NCBI GenBank assembly: GCA_035276085.1
Contig: DATELY010000031.1
Location: 1-46,816, forward strand
Length of the DNA stretch: 46,816 nt
Origin: DATELY01 sp035276085
GTDB lineage: Bacteria; Pseudomonadota; Gammaproteobacteria; Steroidobacterales; Steroidobacteraceae
Reading direction: 5' to 3'
Shown: one piece after another, positions 8,056 through 16,402 of the stretch
Layout of the letters: the number at the start of each line of letters is the position of its first letter
How positions within the stretch are numbered: the first letter of the stretch is position 1
The notes under the pieces: model-generated
Told to the model about the DNA's origin: nothing
What the model saw: the letters and a program-made list of their open reading frames with translations, nothing else
The model's database searches: none
Program-made: the position numbers and the translations under genes

Positions 8056-8283
8056 GGAAAGAAGCGGTTGGCGGTTGGCGGTTGGCGGTTGGTCAGAGCG
8101 CTACCGCTTTCATCCCTTCGGGGTCGTGCGCAGCGCGATGGGGAACTAGTAGGAAAGGGCTACAGGCTACAGGCTACAGGCTACGGCCAGAGAGGAACCC
8201 TTTCATCCCTCGGGATGAAAGGGCGGCAGCGCCTCTGACCAACCGCTAACCGCCAACCGCTAACCGCCAACCGCTTCTTTCTA
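8056..8283. repeat. Heptamer-repeat inverted element
   Basis: The gap between SDR and YfcG-like genes (7965-8299) contains no gene but a structured element. The left arm (8056-8099) has four tandem GCGGTTG heptamers after GAAAGAA. The right arm (8232-8283) is its complement with CCAACCG/CTAACCG units and ends in TTCTTTC. Between them are 3.6 copies of another heptamer, CTACAGG (8160-8184), and a 12-bp hairpin with a 2-nt loop at 8198-8223. A related element lies at 42964-43091. Confidence 0.85.
8198..8223. repeat. Strong short hairpin inside the heptamer element
   Basis: CCCTTTCATCCC (8198-8209) pairs perfectly with GGGATGAAAGGG (8212-8223) around a TC loop. A related single arm, CTTTCATCCCTTCGGGG, lies at 8107-8122, so the interior of the element is itself built from repeated pieces. 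Confidence 0.8.
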
Positions 8284-8299
8284 CCAGCAGCCACCGCTC

Positions 8300-9028
8300 T
8301 CAGCCCGGGGCGGGCAATGCACGCTGGTTCTGCAGCACCTTTGCGCGGCGCTCGGCTTCTTCGGCGCTGATGTTCTCGTTCGCGGCCGCAAGCTCGCTGC
8401 CGACCGCCATTCCGCGTTGCACGCCAGGTCGCGAACCCACGTCGGCAAGCCAGCGCTTCACGTGTTTGAATTCATCGAGCGATTGTCCCAAGGCTTCACC
8501 GCGCGTCGCCCATGGGTAGCTGATGACGTCGGCTATCGAGAAGAACTCTCCGGCGAGATAGCGGCGATCGTACAGGCGATTGTTCATCACGCCGAGCAGC
8601 CGGTTCACTTCGTCGTCGAAGCGCCGCAGCGCGTAGGCGACATCGCCGTTCCTGGGTTCCTGCGCGGCGCGACCGAAGTGACCCCGCTCGCCGAACTTGG
8701 GACCTTGATTCGCCATCTGCCAGAAGACCCATTGCGCCACCTCGTACTTTTCGTGCATCGCCTGCGGCCAGAGCCTCCCGGTCTTTTCGGCGAGGTACAT
8801 CAAGATCGCACCGGACTCGAAGATCGAGATCGGCGCGCCACCACCCTGCGGCTCGCGATCCACGATCGCGGGCATGCGGTGATTCGGATTGAGGCGCAGG
8901 AATTCGGCCTTGAACTGATCACCGCGACCGATGTTCAGCGGGATGAGGTTGTACGGCGTGCCGGTCTCTTCCAGAAAGATGGTGACCTTCTTGCCGTTGG
9001 GCGTGGGCCAGAAATACAGGTCGATCAT
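8300..9028 (-). CDS. yfcG: Glutathione transferase of the YfcG (Nu) type
   Basis: The 242-residue protein starts MIDLYFWPTPNGKKV and continues with a thioredoxin-fold domain (about 1-87) containing the cis-Pro in MPAIVD and the glutathione-binding FESGAILMYLAEKTG. An all-helical C-terminal domain follows. This closely matches E. coli YfcG, a glutathione- and disulfide-bond-reductase-active GST, including the TPNG segment that replaces a catalytic Cys or Tyr. It would act in the cytoplasm in thiol redox balance. The start is the ATG at 9028; an earlier in-frame start at 9067 adds 13 poorly conserved residues. Confidence 0.88.
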   Translation of the reverse strand: MIDLYFWPTPNGKKVTIFLEETGTPYNLIPLNIGRGDQFKAEFLRLNPNHRMPAIVDREPQGGGAPISIFESGAILMYLAEKTGRLWPQAMHEKYEVAQWVFWQMANQGPKFGERGHFGRAAQEPRNGDVAYALRRFDDEVNRLLGVMNNRLYDRRYLAGEFFSIADVISYPWATRGEALGQSLDEFKHVKRWLADVGSRPGVQRGMAVGSELAAANENISAEEAERRAKVLQNQRALPAPG

Positions 9029-9188
9029 GGGCGCGCTCCGGAGTCGTCGATGACTGCCACCGTACACTCCGCGAGCGGTCGCGTTAACGGCTTCCTGGGA
9101 ATAGGACTATTCCGCGAAAGAGCGGCTGGCGCTGACTCTAGTGGCTGATTGTGGACTGTCAGGGTGAGCGGCCGGCTGGCGAGCTGGC

Positions 9189-9227
9189 CGGCTGGCCAGA
9201 AGGTTCTGTCAGGCTTCTGGCCAGCCG
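9189..9227. repeat. CTGGCCAGAAG hairpin
   Basis: A perfect 14-bp stem (9189-9202 with 9214-9227) encloses an 11-nt loop. It lies between the yfcG promoter side and the end of the repeat lipoprotein gene, surrounded by further GGCTGGC-rich repeats (9171-9240). The same stem core recurs at 30925-30961. It may end transcription of the lipoprotein gene or be a member of a dispersed repeat family. Confidence 0.75.
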
Positions 9228-9259
9228 ACCAGCAAGCTAGCAAGCGTCTCAAAACGCCC

Positions 9260-11200
9260 CTAGTTGCACTTCACCACGACGTCCGTGACGTTCGCGCCGC
9301 CGACAGTGCCGGTCGCACCGCTGGTCACCGCGCATAGCGCATTCGCCACCACTGCGATGCTGTAGGTCGTGCCACTCAACAGCGGCGTCGGAAAGATGAA
9401 CGTCGGTTGCGCAATCGTCGCGATGGCGGTTTCGCCGCCATTGATCTGCAACTGCACACCGAGATTCGGGAAGCTGAAGCCGGTCGCCGTGCCGCCCACC
9501 GTGAAAGATCGTGTGTTGCAAGCGATGCTCACACTGCTGACGTCGGCGCTACTCACGGTACCCGCGCCGCCGCTCACGACGCAGTCCTGCGTGGGATTGG
9601 CCGGCTGCGCAGCCACCGACACGTTGTAACCCGCACCGATCGCGATGAAGCCTGGAAACTCAAAGCTCGTCGTGCCCGCGGCGAGTGAGATCGTGTCGCC
9701 GCCGTTGTTGAGCAATTGCAGACCTTGGCCTTGCAGGCCACTGACTGAGCCACCGATGGCGAACTCCGTCGGCGCCGCGCAGCTGACATTGATCGTCACG
9801 TCGGCACCGCCGACTGTGCCTTCGGGACTGTCGATCGTGCACTCCTGCCGCGGCTTGCTGGGCCGCTTCTGTACGGACACCTTGTACTTGGTACCGCTAT
9901 TCAGCGAAGTCGGGAAGTCGACGCTGCCATTGCCGGCGATGTTCAGGTCTTCTTTGACCTTGCCAGCGTCGTTGCGCAACGTGAGTCCATTGCCCTGCAG
10001 ACCGGAGACGTTGACCTTCAATTTGAACTGTTTGGTCTTGCAGTCGATGGCGATGTTGTTGACGCTCGCACTGCCGACGACACCTGAGCCGTTTTTGATC
10101 GTGCATTCCTGTGTAGGATTCGACGGCTGCGTTGCGATGGTGACGGAGTACTGCGAGCCGCGCGGCAGAACCGTGCTGAACTGGAACGAACCCGAGCTGT
10201 TAATCGTCAGATTGTTCGCACCGTTCAGCTGCAGCACGAGACCGCTGCCCGCCAGCCTCTTCACCGTTCCACCGATCGACTGATCCGTGGTGCATGACAC
10301 CGCCACGTTGGTGATATTCGCGCCATTGATGATCCCGGACGGATTGCTCACCACACAGGTTTGCTTGGGGCTGCGCGGTTGAGTGAGTACACGGACGCTG
10401 TACGTTGCGCCGTTCGCGACGAGTTGCGTGAAGCTGTACGTTGCGTTCGCGGTCGCGTTGATCACTTCGCTGCCATTCAATTGCAACTGCAAACCGGACC
10501 CGCTCAATCCCGACACGCTGAAACCCACGCTGAAAGAATTGGCCGAGCAGGTCACGGCCACGTTCGTCACATCCTCGGTGCCCACCGTGCCGGTGTTGTT
10601 GTTGACCGAGCAGACTTGCGCTGGGTTCGAGGGATCCGTCACGACACGGACGTCGTAGGTCGAGCCGGTTGCGAGCGGCGTACCGAAGCTGAATTCGCCA
10701 TCGGCGTTGACGGTCAGGTTGTCGGCATTGTTGTTCTGCAAAACCAGACCCGTGCCCACGAGACCGCTCACGGTGCCACCGACAGCGAAGTTCTGTGCAT
10801 CGGGTGTCGAGCAGGTGACACTGATGTTGGTCACGTCGTCCTTGGCAACGGTGCCCACGCCACCGACCACGGAGCAGCTCTGCGTGGGACCGGTCGGCTG
10901 GGACAGAATGGTGACGTTGTAGCCGCCGCCATCGGCAATCGCCTGGCTGAAGGTCAAGCGTCCATTCGCAGCCACCGGGATATCGTCGGCGCCATTGTTC
11001 TGCAGGACGAGTCCATCGCCGACCAGACCGCTGACGGTCACACCGATCGTGAATGAGTTACTGCCACTGCCGCCGCCGGCGGGCGGCGGCGATGAGCCAT
11101 CACCGTCTTCGACGCTACCGCTGCCGTTCGAACAACCGAACAGCGCAATACCGAAGAGATAAACAACGAAGCCCCAGGTACCCGCGCGCTGCAGCGCCAT
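9260..11200 (-). CDS. Lipoprotein made of seven tandem beta-type repeats
   Basis: The 646-residue product has a lipoprotein signal peptide ending at a lipobox (ALFGC, Cys23), a Gly/Ser/Pro linker, then seven repeats of about 80-88 residues to the C-terminus. Each repeat has a SGLxGxGLxLQNNG start, a GxxYxVxV strand, a first Cys in a QxC motif, and a GTVxxxxVTNVxVxC end with a second Cys, so each could hold one disulfide. The last repeat is the most divergent. It is probably anchored in the outer membrane and exposed at the surface or in the periplasm; an adhesive or scaffold role is inference. I know no characterised function for this family. Confidence 0.88.
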   Translation of the reverse strand: MALQRAGTWGFVVYLFGIALFGCSNGSGSVEDGDGSSPPPAGGGSGSNSFTIGVTVSGLVGDGLVLQNNGADDIPVAANGRLTFSQAIADGGGYNVTILSQPTGPTQSCSVVGGVGTVAKDDVTNISVTCSTPDAQNFAVGGTVSGLVGTGLVLQNNNADNLTVNADGEFSFGTPLATGSTYDVRVVTDPSNPAQVCSVNNNTGTVGTEDVTNVAVTCSANSFSVGFSVSGLSGSGLQLQLNGSEVINATANATYSFTQLVANGATYSVRVLTQPRSPKQTCVVSNPSGIINGANITNVAVSCTTDQSIGGTVKRLAGSGLVLQLNGANNLTINSSGSFQFSTVLPRGSQYSVTIATQPSNPTQECTIKNGSGVVGSASVNNIAIDCKTKQFKLKVNVSGLQGNGLTLRNDAGKVKEDLNIAGNGSVDFPTSLNSGTKYKVSVQKRPSKPRQECTIDSPEGTVGGADVTINVSCAAPTEFAIGGSVSGLQGQGLQLLNNGGDTISLAAGTTSFEFPGFIAIGAGYNVSVAAQPANPTQDCVVSGGAGTVSSADVSSVSIACNTRSFTVGGTATGFSFPNLGVQLQINGGETAIATIAQPTFIFPTPLLSGTTYSIAVVANALCAVTSGATGTVGGANVTDVVVKCN

Positions 11201-11365
11201 CTTGTATTCCCCACGTAGAAATTCTCCCGCTACGTGTCATATCTATGCGGCGTGACAAAGGTTCCGGCGTTAGGGGGAATTGCGACGGGTGGAGGCGGTT
11301 TTGTAGGAATTCGATGTACTTCGTCGTGACCGGCATACGTTCCAAGCGTCTTCCGGATGGGGGAG

Positions 11366-12673
11366 CTACCTGACTTGCAACCGCCGCTCCGTTCGCACGA
11401 GCACTGTCGCGATCACGAGTAACAGCGCCATTGCACTGGCCGCGAGTGCATTGCGTGCCCCGATCCAACCGCCGACGAAGCCCACTGTGAGACCGCTGAA
11501 GGTTCGCAGCCCTAACGCGGCCATCGTGAACAACCCCAGTACGCGGCCGCGGATCTCGGCGGGCGCATTGAGCTGCACCAGTGTCTGCACCATGGCACTG
11601 AACGACAGCTCGACGAAGCCGGCGATGAACAAGAGGAGCAGCTCGAGCGGATAGAACTGAGTGAGAGCGAAACCGGCGAGCGCCAGACACCACAGCATCG
11701 CCAGCAGGAACGCCGTGCGCGGATGCGGCGACAACAACCCGCGACTCTCGAGCACGATGGTGGCAAAGAGCGCGCCCACTGCGTCGGACACGAGCAGAGC
11801 GCTGTACGAGAAGTCAGCCTCGCGGTGACCCAGGTCATCGGCGAAGGACGGCATCTGCGCCTGGTACGCGTTGCCGATGAAGAACGATGCCGCGCCTCCG
11901 AGCACGATCATGGACACGAGTATCGGAATGCCGCGGACGTCGCGCGCAGTCCGGATGATGTCGTTCAATCCGCCTACGGGACCCGCAGTCTTCGCAACGG
12001 CTGGACCGCGTCCGCGCAACGGCGCCACCTGCAACCAGACGATTGCGGGCACGTACAACAGTGCATTCAACGCAATGCCGTACGTAGGACCCAAGGCGAG
12101 CATGAGGCCGGCGCCCACGGCGGGACCGGCAAGCAAGCCCAGGTAGCGCGCACTGGCGTTGAGCCGCACGGCACTCGGCAGCAGCTCGGGCGAGACGATG
12201 TCATGGATGAGTACTTGCGTGGGCGGTGCCCACAACACACCCGACAATCCATGCACGATGAGCAGGACGACCGCATGCCACACCTGCAGCGTGTCCGTGT
12301 AGAACAACACGCTCCAGCACAGCGACACGAGCATGAACAACACCAGCCCGATCTGCGCGATGCGGCGCGGATTGAAACGGTCGGCGAGTGCACCGGCAAA
12401 CACCGAGAGCAGCAGGAACGGAATCCAATGCGAGACGACTGCGAACCCGGCCAGCATGGGCGAGTGAAACTTCTGGAACAGCACCCAGTAGCTGATCACA
12501 TGCTCGCAGCTGTCCGCAGCGGACATGCACATTGCGCCGGTGAAGAAGCCGCGATAGTTGCGGTCATGCAGGGCTGCGAATGAGCGATTCGATGCAGTGG
12601 CCAAAGACGATTTCCTTGTTGTTTGCAAAAGGCTGCTGTCGAACGACGCGTGCGTCAAAGCTCGCGGCGGCAC
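11366..12673 (-). CDS. MFS permease (EntS/MFS_3 type)
   Basis: The 435-residue protein has about 12 hydrophobic segments and MFS loops such as GALADRFNPRRIAQIG after helix 2 and RGRVLGLFTMAALGLR in the second half. It resembles the enterobactin-exporter-like MFS_3 group, whose members export siderophores, macrolides or unknown small molecules. The most upstream start is a GTG at 12673 preceded by a GGGGC run; a shorter start within the first 35 residues is possible. It is divergent from the cobalamin riboswitch/btuM unit but not under its control, because the riboswitch is on the other strand. Confidence 0.85.
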   Translation of the reverse strand: MPPRALTHASFDSSLLQTTRKSSLATASNRSFAALHDRNYRGFFTGAMCMSAADSCEHVISYWVLFQKFHSPMLAGFAVVSHWIPFLLLSVFAGALADRFNPRRIAQIGLVLFMLVSLCWSVLFYTDTLQVWHAVVLLIVHGLSGVLWAPPTQVLIHDIVSPELLPSAVRLNASARYLGLLAGPAVGAGLMLALGPTYGIALNALLYVPAIVWLQVAPLRGRGPAVAKTAGPVGGLNDIIRTARDVRGIPILVSMIVLGGAASFFIGNAYQAQMPSFADDLGHREADFSYSALLVSDAVGALFATIVLESRGLLSPHPRTAFLLAMLWCLALAGFALTQFYPLELLLLFIAGFVELSFSAMVQTLVQLNAPAEIRGRVLGLFTMAALGLRTFSGLTVGFVGGWIGARNALAASAMALLLVIATVLVRTERRLQVR

Positions 12674-12714
12674 GACTGCCCCATTGACAGTGTGAGGTAG
12701 TGTCTCCTACCGTG

Positions 12715-12965
12715 CGCTCACTGTCAGGTGAACACTCGTGCCTCGCACGCGTGTGAACGGGAAGCCGGTGATCGTCACTTCAATCCGGCGCTGCCCCCGC
12801 AACGGTAGTCGAGACAAGCTGCATCGCTGCAGCCACCGTGCGAACGCTCATCGAGCGCCGGCACGGGAAGGTGGGTCGTTGATCGCAACGCCTCTCTCGA
12901 AAGCCCGGAGACCGGCCTGCCAGCACATTCCAGCATCGCGGCGGGCGATGGGCTGCTGGGCTATT
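12715..12965 (+). promoter_or_regulatory. Cobalamin riboswitch
   Basis: The conserved parts of the cobalamin aptamer appear in order: GGGAAGCCGGTG at 12759-12770, GCTGCCCCCGCAACGGTA at 12790-12807, and the B12 box AAGCCCGGAGACCGGCCTG from 12901. Variable hairpins lie between 12808 and 12900. The outer ends are approximate. It precedes a BtuM-like transporter gene by about 80 nt, so B12 should repress that gene, by a terminator or by hiding the ribosome binding site in 12966-13045; I cannot tell which. Confidence 0.93.
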
Positions 12966-13045
12966 CGCGTCCACTCCCCTGTCGTTTGCGTCGTTGCTGG
13001 CGGTCGTCAGTCAGCCGTGCGGCCACGCATGGGAAGAGAAGCTTC

Positions 13046-13654
13046 ATGTCTAGGGCTGGGTCGGCGCGAGGCGAATTCTTCGTTGGTATCGCACTGTTGC
13101 TTGCGATGTGCGCCACGCGTATGCGCTGGGTCGCAAGCGATGATCATTTCGGCGCCGGCACCGGCTTACCGGATGCGAGCTGGGCAATCTTCTTCCTGGC
13201 GGGCTTGCTGACAGCCCGATTGCGATGGCCCGCGTTACTTCTCGCGAGCGCCGCTACGTTGGACGCGATTGCACTGCGCATCGGCGTGAGCAGTTATTGC
13301 GTCACGCCGGCGTATGCGTTTCTGTTGCCCACGTATCTCACGTTGTGGGCAGGTGGCCGCTGGGCTGCGCTCGGGAACCAAGTCGGCGTTCGGCAGCTGG
13401 CTCGAACAGGCCTGGCGCTCGCAACCACTGTGACCGCTGCGTTCTTGATTTCGAATGTGAGCTTCTACTACCTGGCCGGCTATTTCGATGACATGCCGCC
13501 AGGGGTCTATGCCGATCGCGTGAGCCGGCATCTGCCCCACTATCTGCTCAACAGTGCGATGTATTGCGCGGTCGCTTGGTTGAGTGCGTATGTGTGGCAG
13601 GGATGGCGAGCAGTGGTGGCACGCGGGATCGGCGGCCAGAAGACGAAGCGCTGA
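13046..13654 (+). CDS. btuM: BtuM-type cobalamin transporter (solitary ECF S-component-like)
   Basis: The 202-residue membrane protein has about six hydrophobic helices and directly follows a cobalamin riboswitch, which ties it to B12. Length, topology and motifs fit the BtuM family, described in Thiobacillus denitrificans as a lone S-component-like protein that takes up B12 and removes the cyanide ligand by a cysteine. Cys85 in SSYCVTPAY is the candidate cobalt ligand; His34, Asp73 and Tyr90 sit at the spacing I recall for the other conserved binding residues. It would act in the inner membrane. The ATG at 13046 follows a GGAAGAGAAG ribosome-binding region. No outer-membrane BtuB or BtuCD genes are visible nearby. 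Confidence 0.85.
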   Translation: MSRAGSARGEFFVGIALLLAMCATRMRWVASDDHFGAGTGLPDASWAIFFLAGLLTARLRWPALLLASAATLDAIALRIGVSSYCVTPAYAFLLPTYLTLWAGGRWAALGNQVGVRQLARTGLALATTVTAAFLISNVSFYYLAGYFDDMPPGVYADRVSRHLPHYLLNSAMYCAVAWLSAYVWQGWRAVVARGIGGQKTKR

Positions 13655-13681
13655 CGTCCAGTCCCCTCCCTAACTTCCAGT

Positions 13682-13720
13682 CCCCTCCCCTGCGAGAGCG
13701 GGGGAGGGTCAGGGTGGGGG
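13682..13720. repeat. REP-like GC-rich hairpin
   Basis: A CCCCTCCCC / GCGGGGGAGGG inverted repeat is followed by TCAGGGTGGGGG. It lies between the convergent btuM and GNAT genes and overlaps the last codons and stop of the latter (TGA within the element). A shorter imperfect copy of the left arm lies just upstream at 13660-13669. Confidence 0.75.
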
Positions 13721-14176
13721 CTTCTTCTCTTCACCCACCAACAACCGCATCGGCACCATACCCGACGACACGAAACCGTGCCGCGCATAGAACCGCTGTG
13801 CGGCCGCGTTGGCGCGATCGGTCAACAAGGTGATGCGCTTGCAGCCCTCAGCGCACGCCCGCTCGATCGCGTGCGAGAGCAGGAGCGAACCCACGCCGCG
13901 ACCGCGCGCCTGAGGCGCGACGATCATGTCTTCCAGCAACGCCACGCGAGCGCCCAGTGCCGTCGACGTCGTGAACAACAGGTTCACCATGCCCAGGATC
14001 TGACCCGCTTCCCGCGCCACAAGAATGGTGCCGATGCCACTGTCCTCGATGATCCGCGCCAGACCTCGACTCTGCGCAGCTGTATCGGGCGTGAACTCGG
14101 CTTCCTGGGCGAACAGCACCGAGAGCAATGCGCTCAACGCGGGGATGTCGTTCGGCGTGGCTTTGTCGATCTGCAT
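13709..14176 (-). CDS. GNAT-family N-acetyltransferase
   Basis: The 155-residue protein has the GNAT fold, with MQIDKATPNDIPALSALL at the start and the acetyl-CoA pyrophosphate loop ARGRGVGSLLL, followed by the C-terminal AQRFYARHGF motif typical of amine acetyltransferases. The substrate is unknown. The ATG at 14176 gives the family start; upstream codons overlap the epimerase gene. The final residues (EEKKPPP) and stop are encoded by a REP-like element, so the original C-terminus may have been replaced. It lies 28 bp downstream of the epimerase gene, probably in one transcript. Confidence 0.88.
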   Translation of the reverse strand: MQIDKATPNDIPALSALLSVLFAQEAEFTPDTAAQSRGLARIIEDSGIGTILVAREAGQILGMVNLLFTTSTALGARVALLEDMIVAPQARGRGVGSLLLSHAIERACAEGCKRITLLTDRANAAAQRFYARHGFVSSGMVPMRLLVGEEKKPPP

Positions 14177-14204
14177 TGGAACGAGCGACCGGATTCTGCA
14201 TCGA

Positions 14205-15140
14205 TCACTGTGCGCCGGGGCTGACCCACGCAGGCAGCGCACGTTCTTCGGGCGTGTCGTACGCAGGGCTCGCGCAATCCGCGAAGATGTCCAGGCGCTC
14301 AGGCTTCGGTGCCCAGCCCAACTCGGCGCGCGCGCGTGGCGACACCGTGCGGCTGCAAGAAGAAAACACGATCGGGCCCGTGAAGCGGTCCCACACCTGG
14401 ATCGCCTCTTCCACGGTCACGCTGCGAGTGGAGAGTTTCAGCTTGCGTGCAATCGCTTCCGCCATCGAGCGGTAGTTGAGCTCGCCGGAAACGGCGTGAT
14501 ACAGCGCACCCGCAATGCCTTTCTGCAATGCGAGCACGTAGAGATCGGCCAGATCCTCGACGTGCACGTTCGAATAGCAGTTCAAGCCACGACCGACGTA
14601 GCACACGCTGCCGGTCTTTTTCGCCGAGTGATACATGTCGGCGATGACCTTGCTGCCGCCGTTGCCCCAGACGAGTGGCGGCCTGATGCACATCGCGCGC
14701 ACACCGGACTCGGCTCGCACCATCTTCTCCACTTCCAGACGCGGCGCGATCTGCCGACGGGGAACGAACTCGTCATCTTCCTTGAAGGTCTTGTCGAGCC
14801 AGTCGCCATCCGTGCGGATGGACAACAGGCTGGCACCACCGGTGAAGATGAACGTCTTGTTGCCGCCTTTGAGCAGGCCAAGCAGCGAGCTGACGACGCT
14901 GTGCTCTTCTGCATGCATCAACTGCGCGCTCCAGATGACTGCATCGGCCTGCCGTACCGCCGCCTCGTAGGTGGCCGCATTCATCACATCGCCGACGACC
15001 GTGCGGGCACCGATGGCGCTGAGCGCGGGTTTCGACCCCTCGCTGCGAGCGAATGCGTCGACGGTGTGACCGGCCTCGACCAACTTCACGATGACGTGCT
15101 TACCGATGTAGCCCGTGCCGCCAAAGACGAAGACTTTCAT
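14205..15140 (-). CDS. NAD(P)-dependent epimerase/dehydratase
   Basis: This extended-SDR protein of 311 residues begins MKVFVFGGTGYIGKH with the GxxGxxG nucleotide-binding motif. Later segments such as RPPLVWGNGG and NVHVEDLADLYVLAL match the NAD-dependent epimerase family and place the substrate-binding half at the C-terminus. The usual YxxxK catalytic pair is not evident in the expected place, so it may be an atypical NmrA-like or reductase-type member. Substrate unknown. Starts at an ATG; the GNAT gene follows in the same direction. Confidence 0.85.
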   Translation of the reverse strand: MKVFVFGGTGYIGKHVIVKLVEAGHTVDAFARSEGSKPALSAIGARTVVGDVMNAATYEAAVRQADAVIWSAQLMHAEEHSVVSSLLGLLKGGNKTFIFTGGASLLSIRTDGDWLDKTFKEDDEFVPRRQIAPRLEVEKMVRAESGVRAMCIRPPLVWGNGGSKVIADMYHSAKKTGSVCYVGRGLNCYSNVHVEDLADLYVLALQKGIAGALYHAVSGELNYRSMAEAIARKLKLSTRSVTVEEAIQVWDRFTGPIVFSSCSRTVSPRARAELGWAPKPERLDIFADCASPAYDTPEERALPAWVSPGAQ

Positions 15141-15310
15141 ACGTGCACCGAAGCGTTGAATTAATTGCGTGATGGATGTGGCGGCACGTTAGCTCCAGAG
15201 ACCGTGCATGGCGCTCGATGGGGCATGCCGAATGTGCCGGCATCATAATCCAAGGCGGTAGGGGCAAGGCTAGCGTTGCCCGCGCGGTGCGACTTCCGGG
15301 CAATCCGTTT

Positions 15311-16045
15311 TCAACTGCACTCGCGCCGCGCAAGCGCCACCCATTCCTTGTGGATGCTGTTGTAGTGCTTTCCCGCAACTTTGCTCTCGTTGACGACCTT
15401 CTCGAACAGCGCTCTTGCTTCCTGCGAGTTGCCCTGGCTCTTCAAGATGGACGCCAGACGACACACCGGCTCGGGTCCCGCGTAGTACCGGGTCAACGCT
15501 TGATATTCGTGTATCGCAGCATCCGTGTTGCCTTGCTGCTCCTGCGCCTTCGCATACAGCAGATGCCCTTCCGGCGATTTGTGCTTGGGATTCTTCTCCT
15601 TGAGCAGATCCAGCGTCGCAATCGTTGCAGCCGCATCCCCCAACCCAAACTGCGACCGGGCCAGCCCCAGCAACAAATGCGGATCATCGGCATGCAGCCC
15701 GCGCAGACAGCGCTCATAGAGCTGTCTTGCTTCTTCATACCGCTCCTTGCCCAGGCACTCCTCGGCAAGCTCCATGGCGTTCTGCACCGTATCTGCCCGC
15801 GCAAGATTTTGCGACGCGGCCTGCAGATCGCGATCGGGGTTGATCGCTTTAGTCAGCTTTCGCTTGGCACCACGCGCTGTCCGACTCTGTGTGAATTCGG
15901 GAAGCAGCTCGACAATCACATAGGCAAGCGTGCCGATCAGCGGGAAGAACAGGACGATGAATACCCAGGTCATGTTGCGACCGGTTCTCAGGATGTGGAC
16001 GACGAGGGCCAACTGGATGACCAGGGAGACGATGAAATAGGGCAT
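15311..16045 (-). CDS. Membrane-anchored TPR protein
   Basis: Two N-terminal hydrophobic helices (about residues 3-20 and 26-48, including MTWVFIVLFFPLIGTLAYVIV) resemble the phospholipase D N-terminal membrane region. A soluble part with several tetratricopeptide-like helix pairs follows (about 85-230), for example EEARQLYERCLRG and NTDAAIHEYQAL. It is likely an inner-membrane protein with a cytoplasmic protein-binding platform; partner unknown. The ATG at 16045 is clear. The gap to the epimerase gene (15141-15310) contains no gene. Confidence 0.82.
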   Translation of the reverse strand: MPYFIVSLVIQLALVVHILRTGRNMTWVFIVLFFPLIGTLAYVIVELLPEFTQSRTARGAKRKLTKAINPDRDLQAASQNLARADTVQNAMELAEECLGKERYEEARQLYERCLRGLHADDPHLLLGLARSQFGLGDAAATIATLDLLKEKNPKHKSPEGHLLYAKAQEQQGNTDAAIHEYQALTRYYAGPEPVCRLASILKSQGNSQEARALFEKVVNESKVAGKHYNSIHKEWVALARRECS

Positions 16046-16120
16046 GTCCGTTCCTCAGGCGGTCAGTGACCGCGCGCACCCAGTCGCTGGTCAGATCGTA
16101 TAGCTCCATCCGGCCTAACG

Positions 16121-16402
16121 TTAGCGTTCAGCGGCACGGGTTCTCGAGCGTCCGCTGGAGCGCTTTGTTGAATCCCCGCGGTACTGATCTGCGTACGCGT
16201 CGAGTAGGCGACGAATCATCCTTTGATAAGAGGTGTGATTGCGCTCGGCCGCCGTTTTGAAAAAATCGACACTTCTCCGGCTCAATGAAATGGTCACTTT
16301 CACGCCTTCGTCATCTACGACCAGCTGGTCGGGAGAGGGCAGGAAGTCACGAACCACTTCGGCTTCAATTGGCTCATTCGTGTATTTGATTCTCTTGCTC
16401 AT
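16121..16402 (-). CDS. CopG/BrnA-like ribbon-helix-helix antitoxin
   Basis: The 93-residue protein has a ribbon-helix-helix core in VKVTISLSRRSVDFFKTAAE and YQRMIRRLLDAYA (about 35-70), the organisation of CopG-type antitoxins that pair with BrnT toxins. Such antitoxins bind the toxin and repress the shared promoter. The ATG at 16402 overlaps the end of a BrnT-like reading frame, the usual toxin-antitoxin arrangement, but only the end of the toxin is present. The stop TAA is embedded in a CTAACGTTAGGC core-site-like sequence. Confidence 0.75.
   Translation of the reverse strand: MSKRIKYTNEPIEAEVVRDFLPSPDQLVVDDEGVKVTISLSRRSVDFFKTAAERNHTSYQRMIRRLLDAYADQYRGDSTKRSSGRSRTRAAER

Noticed and set aside
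8056..8283. CRISPR-like array from the repeated heptamers
   Set aside because: The units are 7 bp with no spacers between them, and no cas genes are present.
11201..11365. Short frames between the repeat lipoprotein and MFS genes
   Set aside because: They are short, lack a ribosome-binding site, and the stretch fits a promoter region for the lipoprotein.
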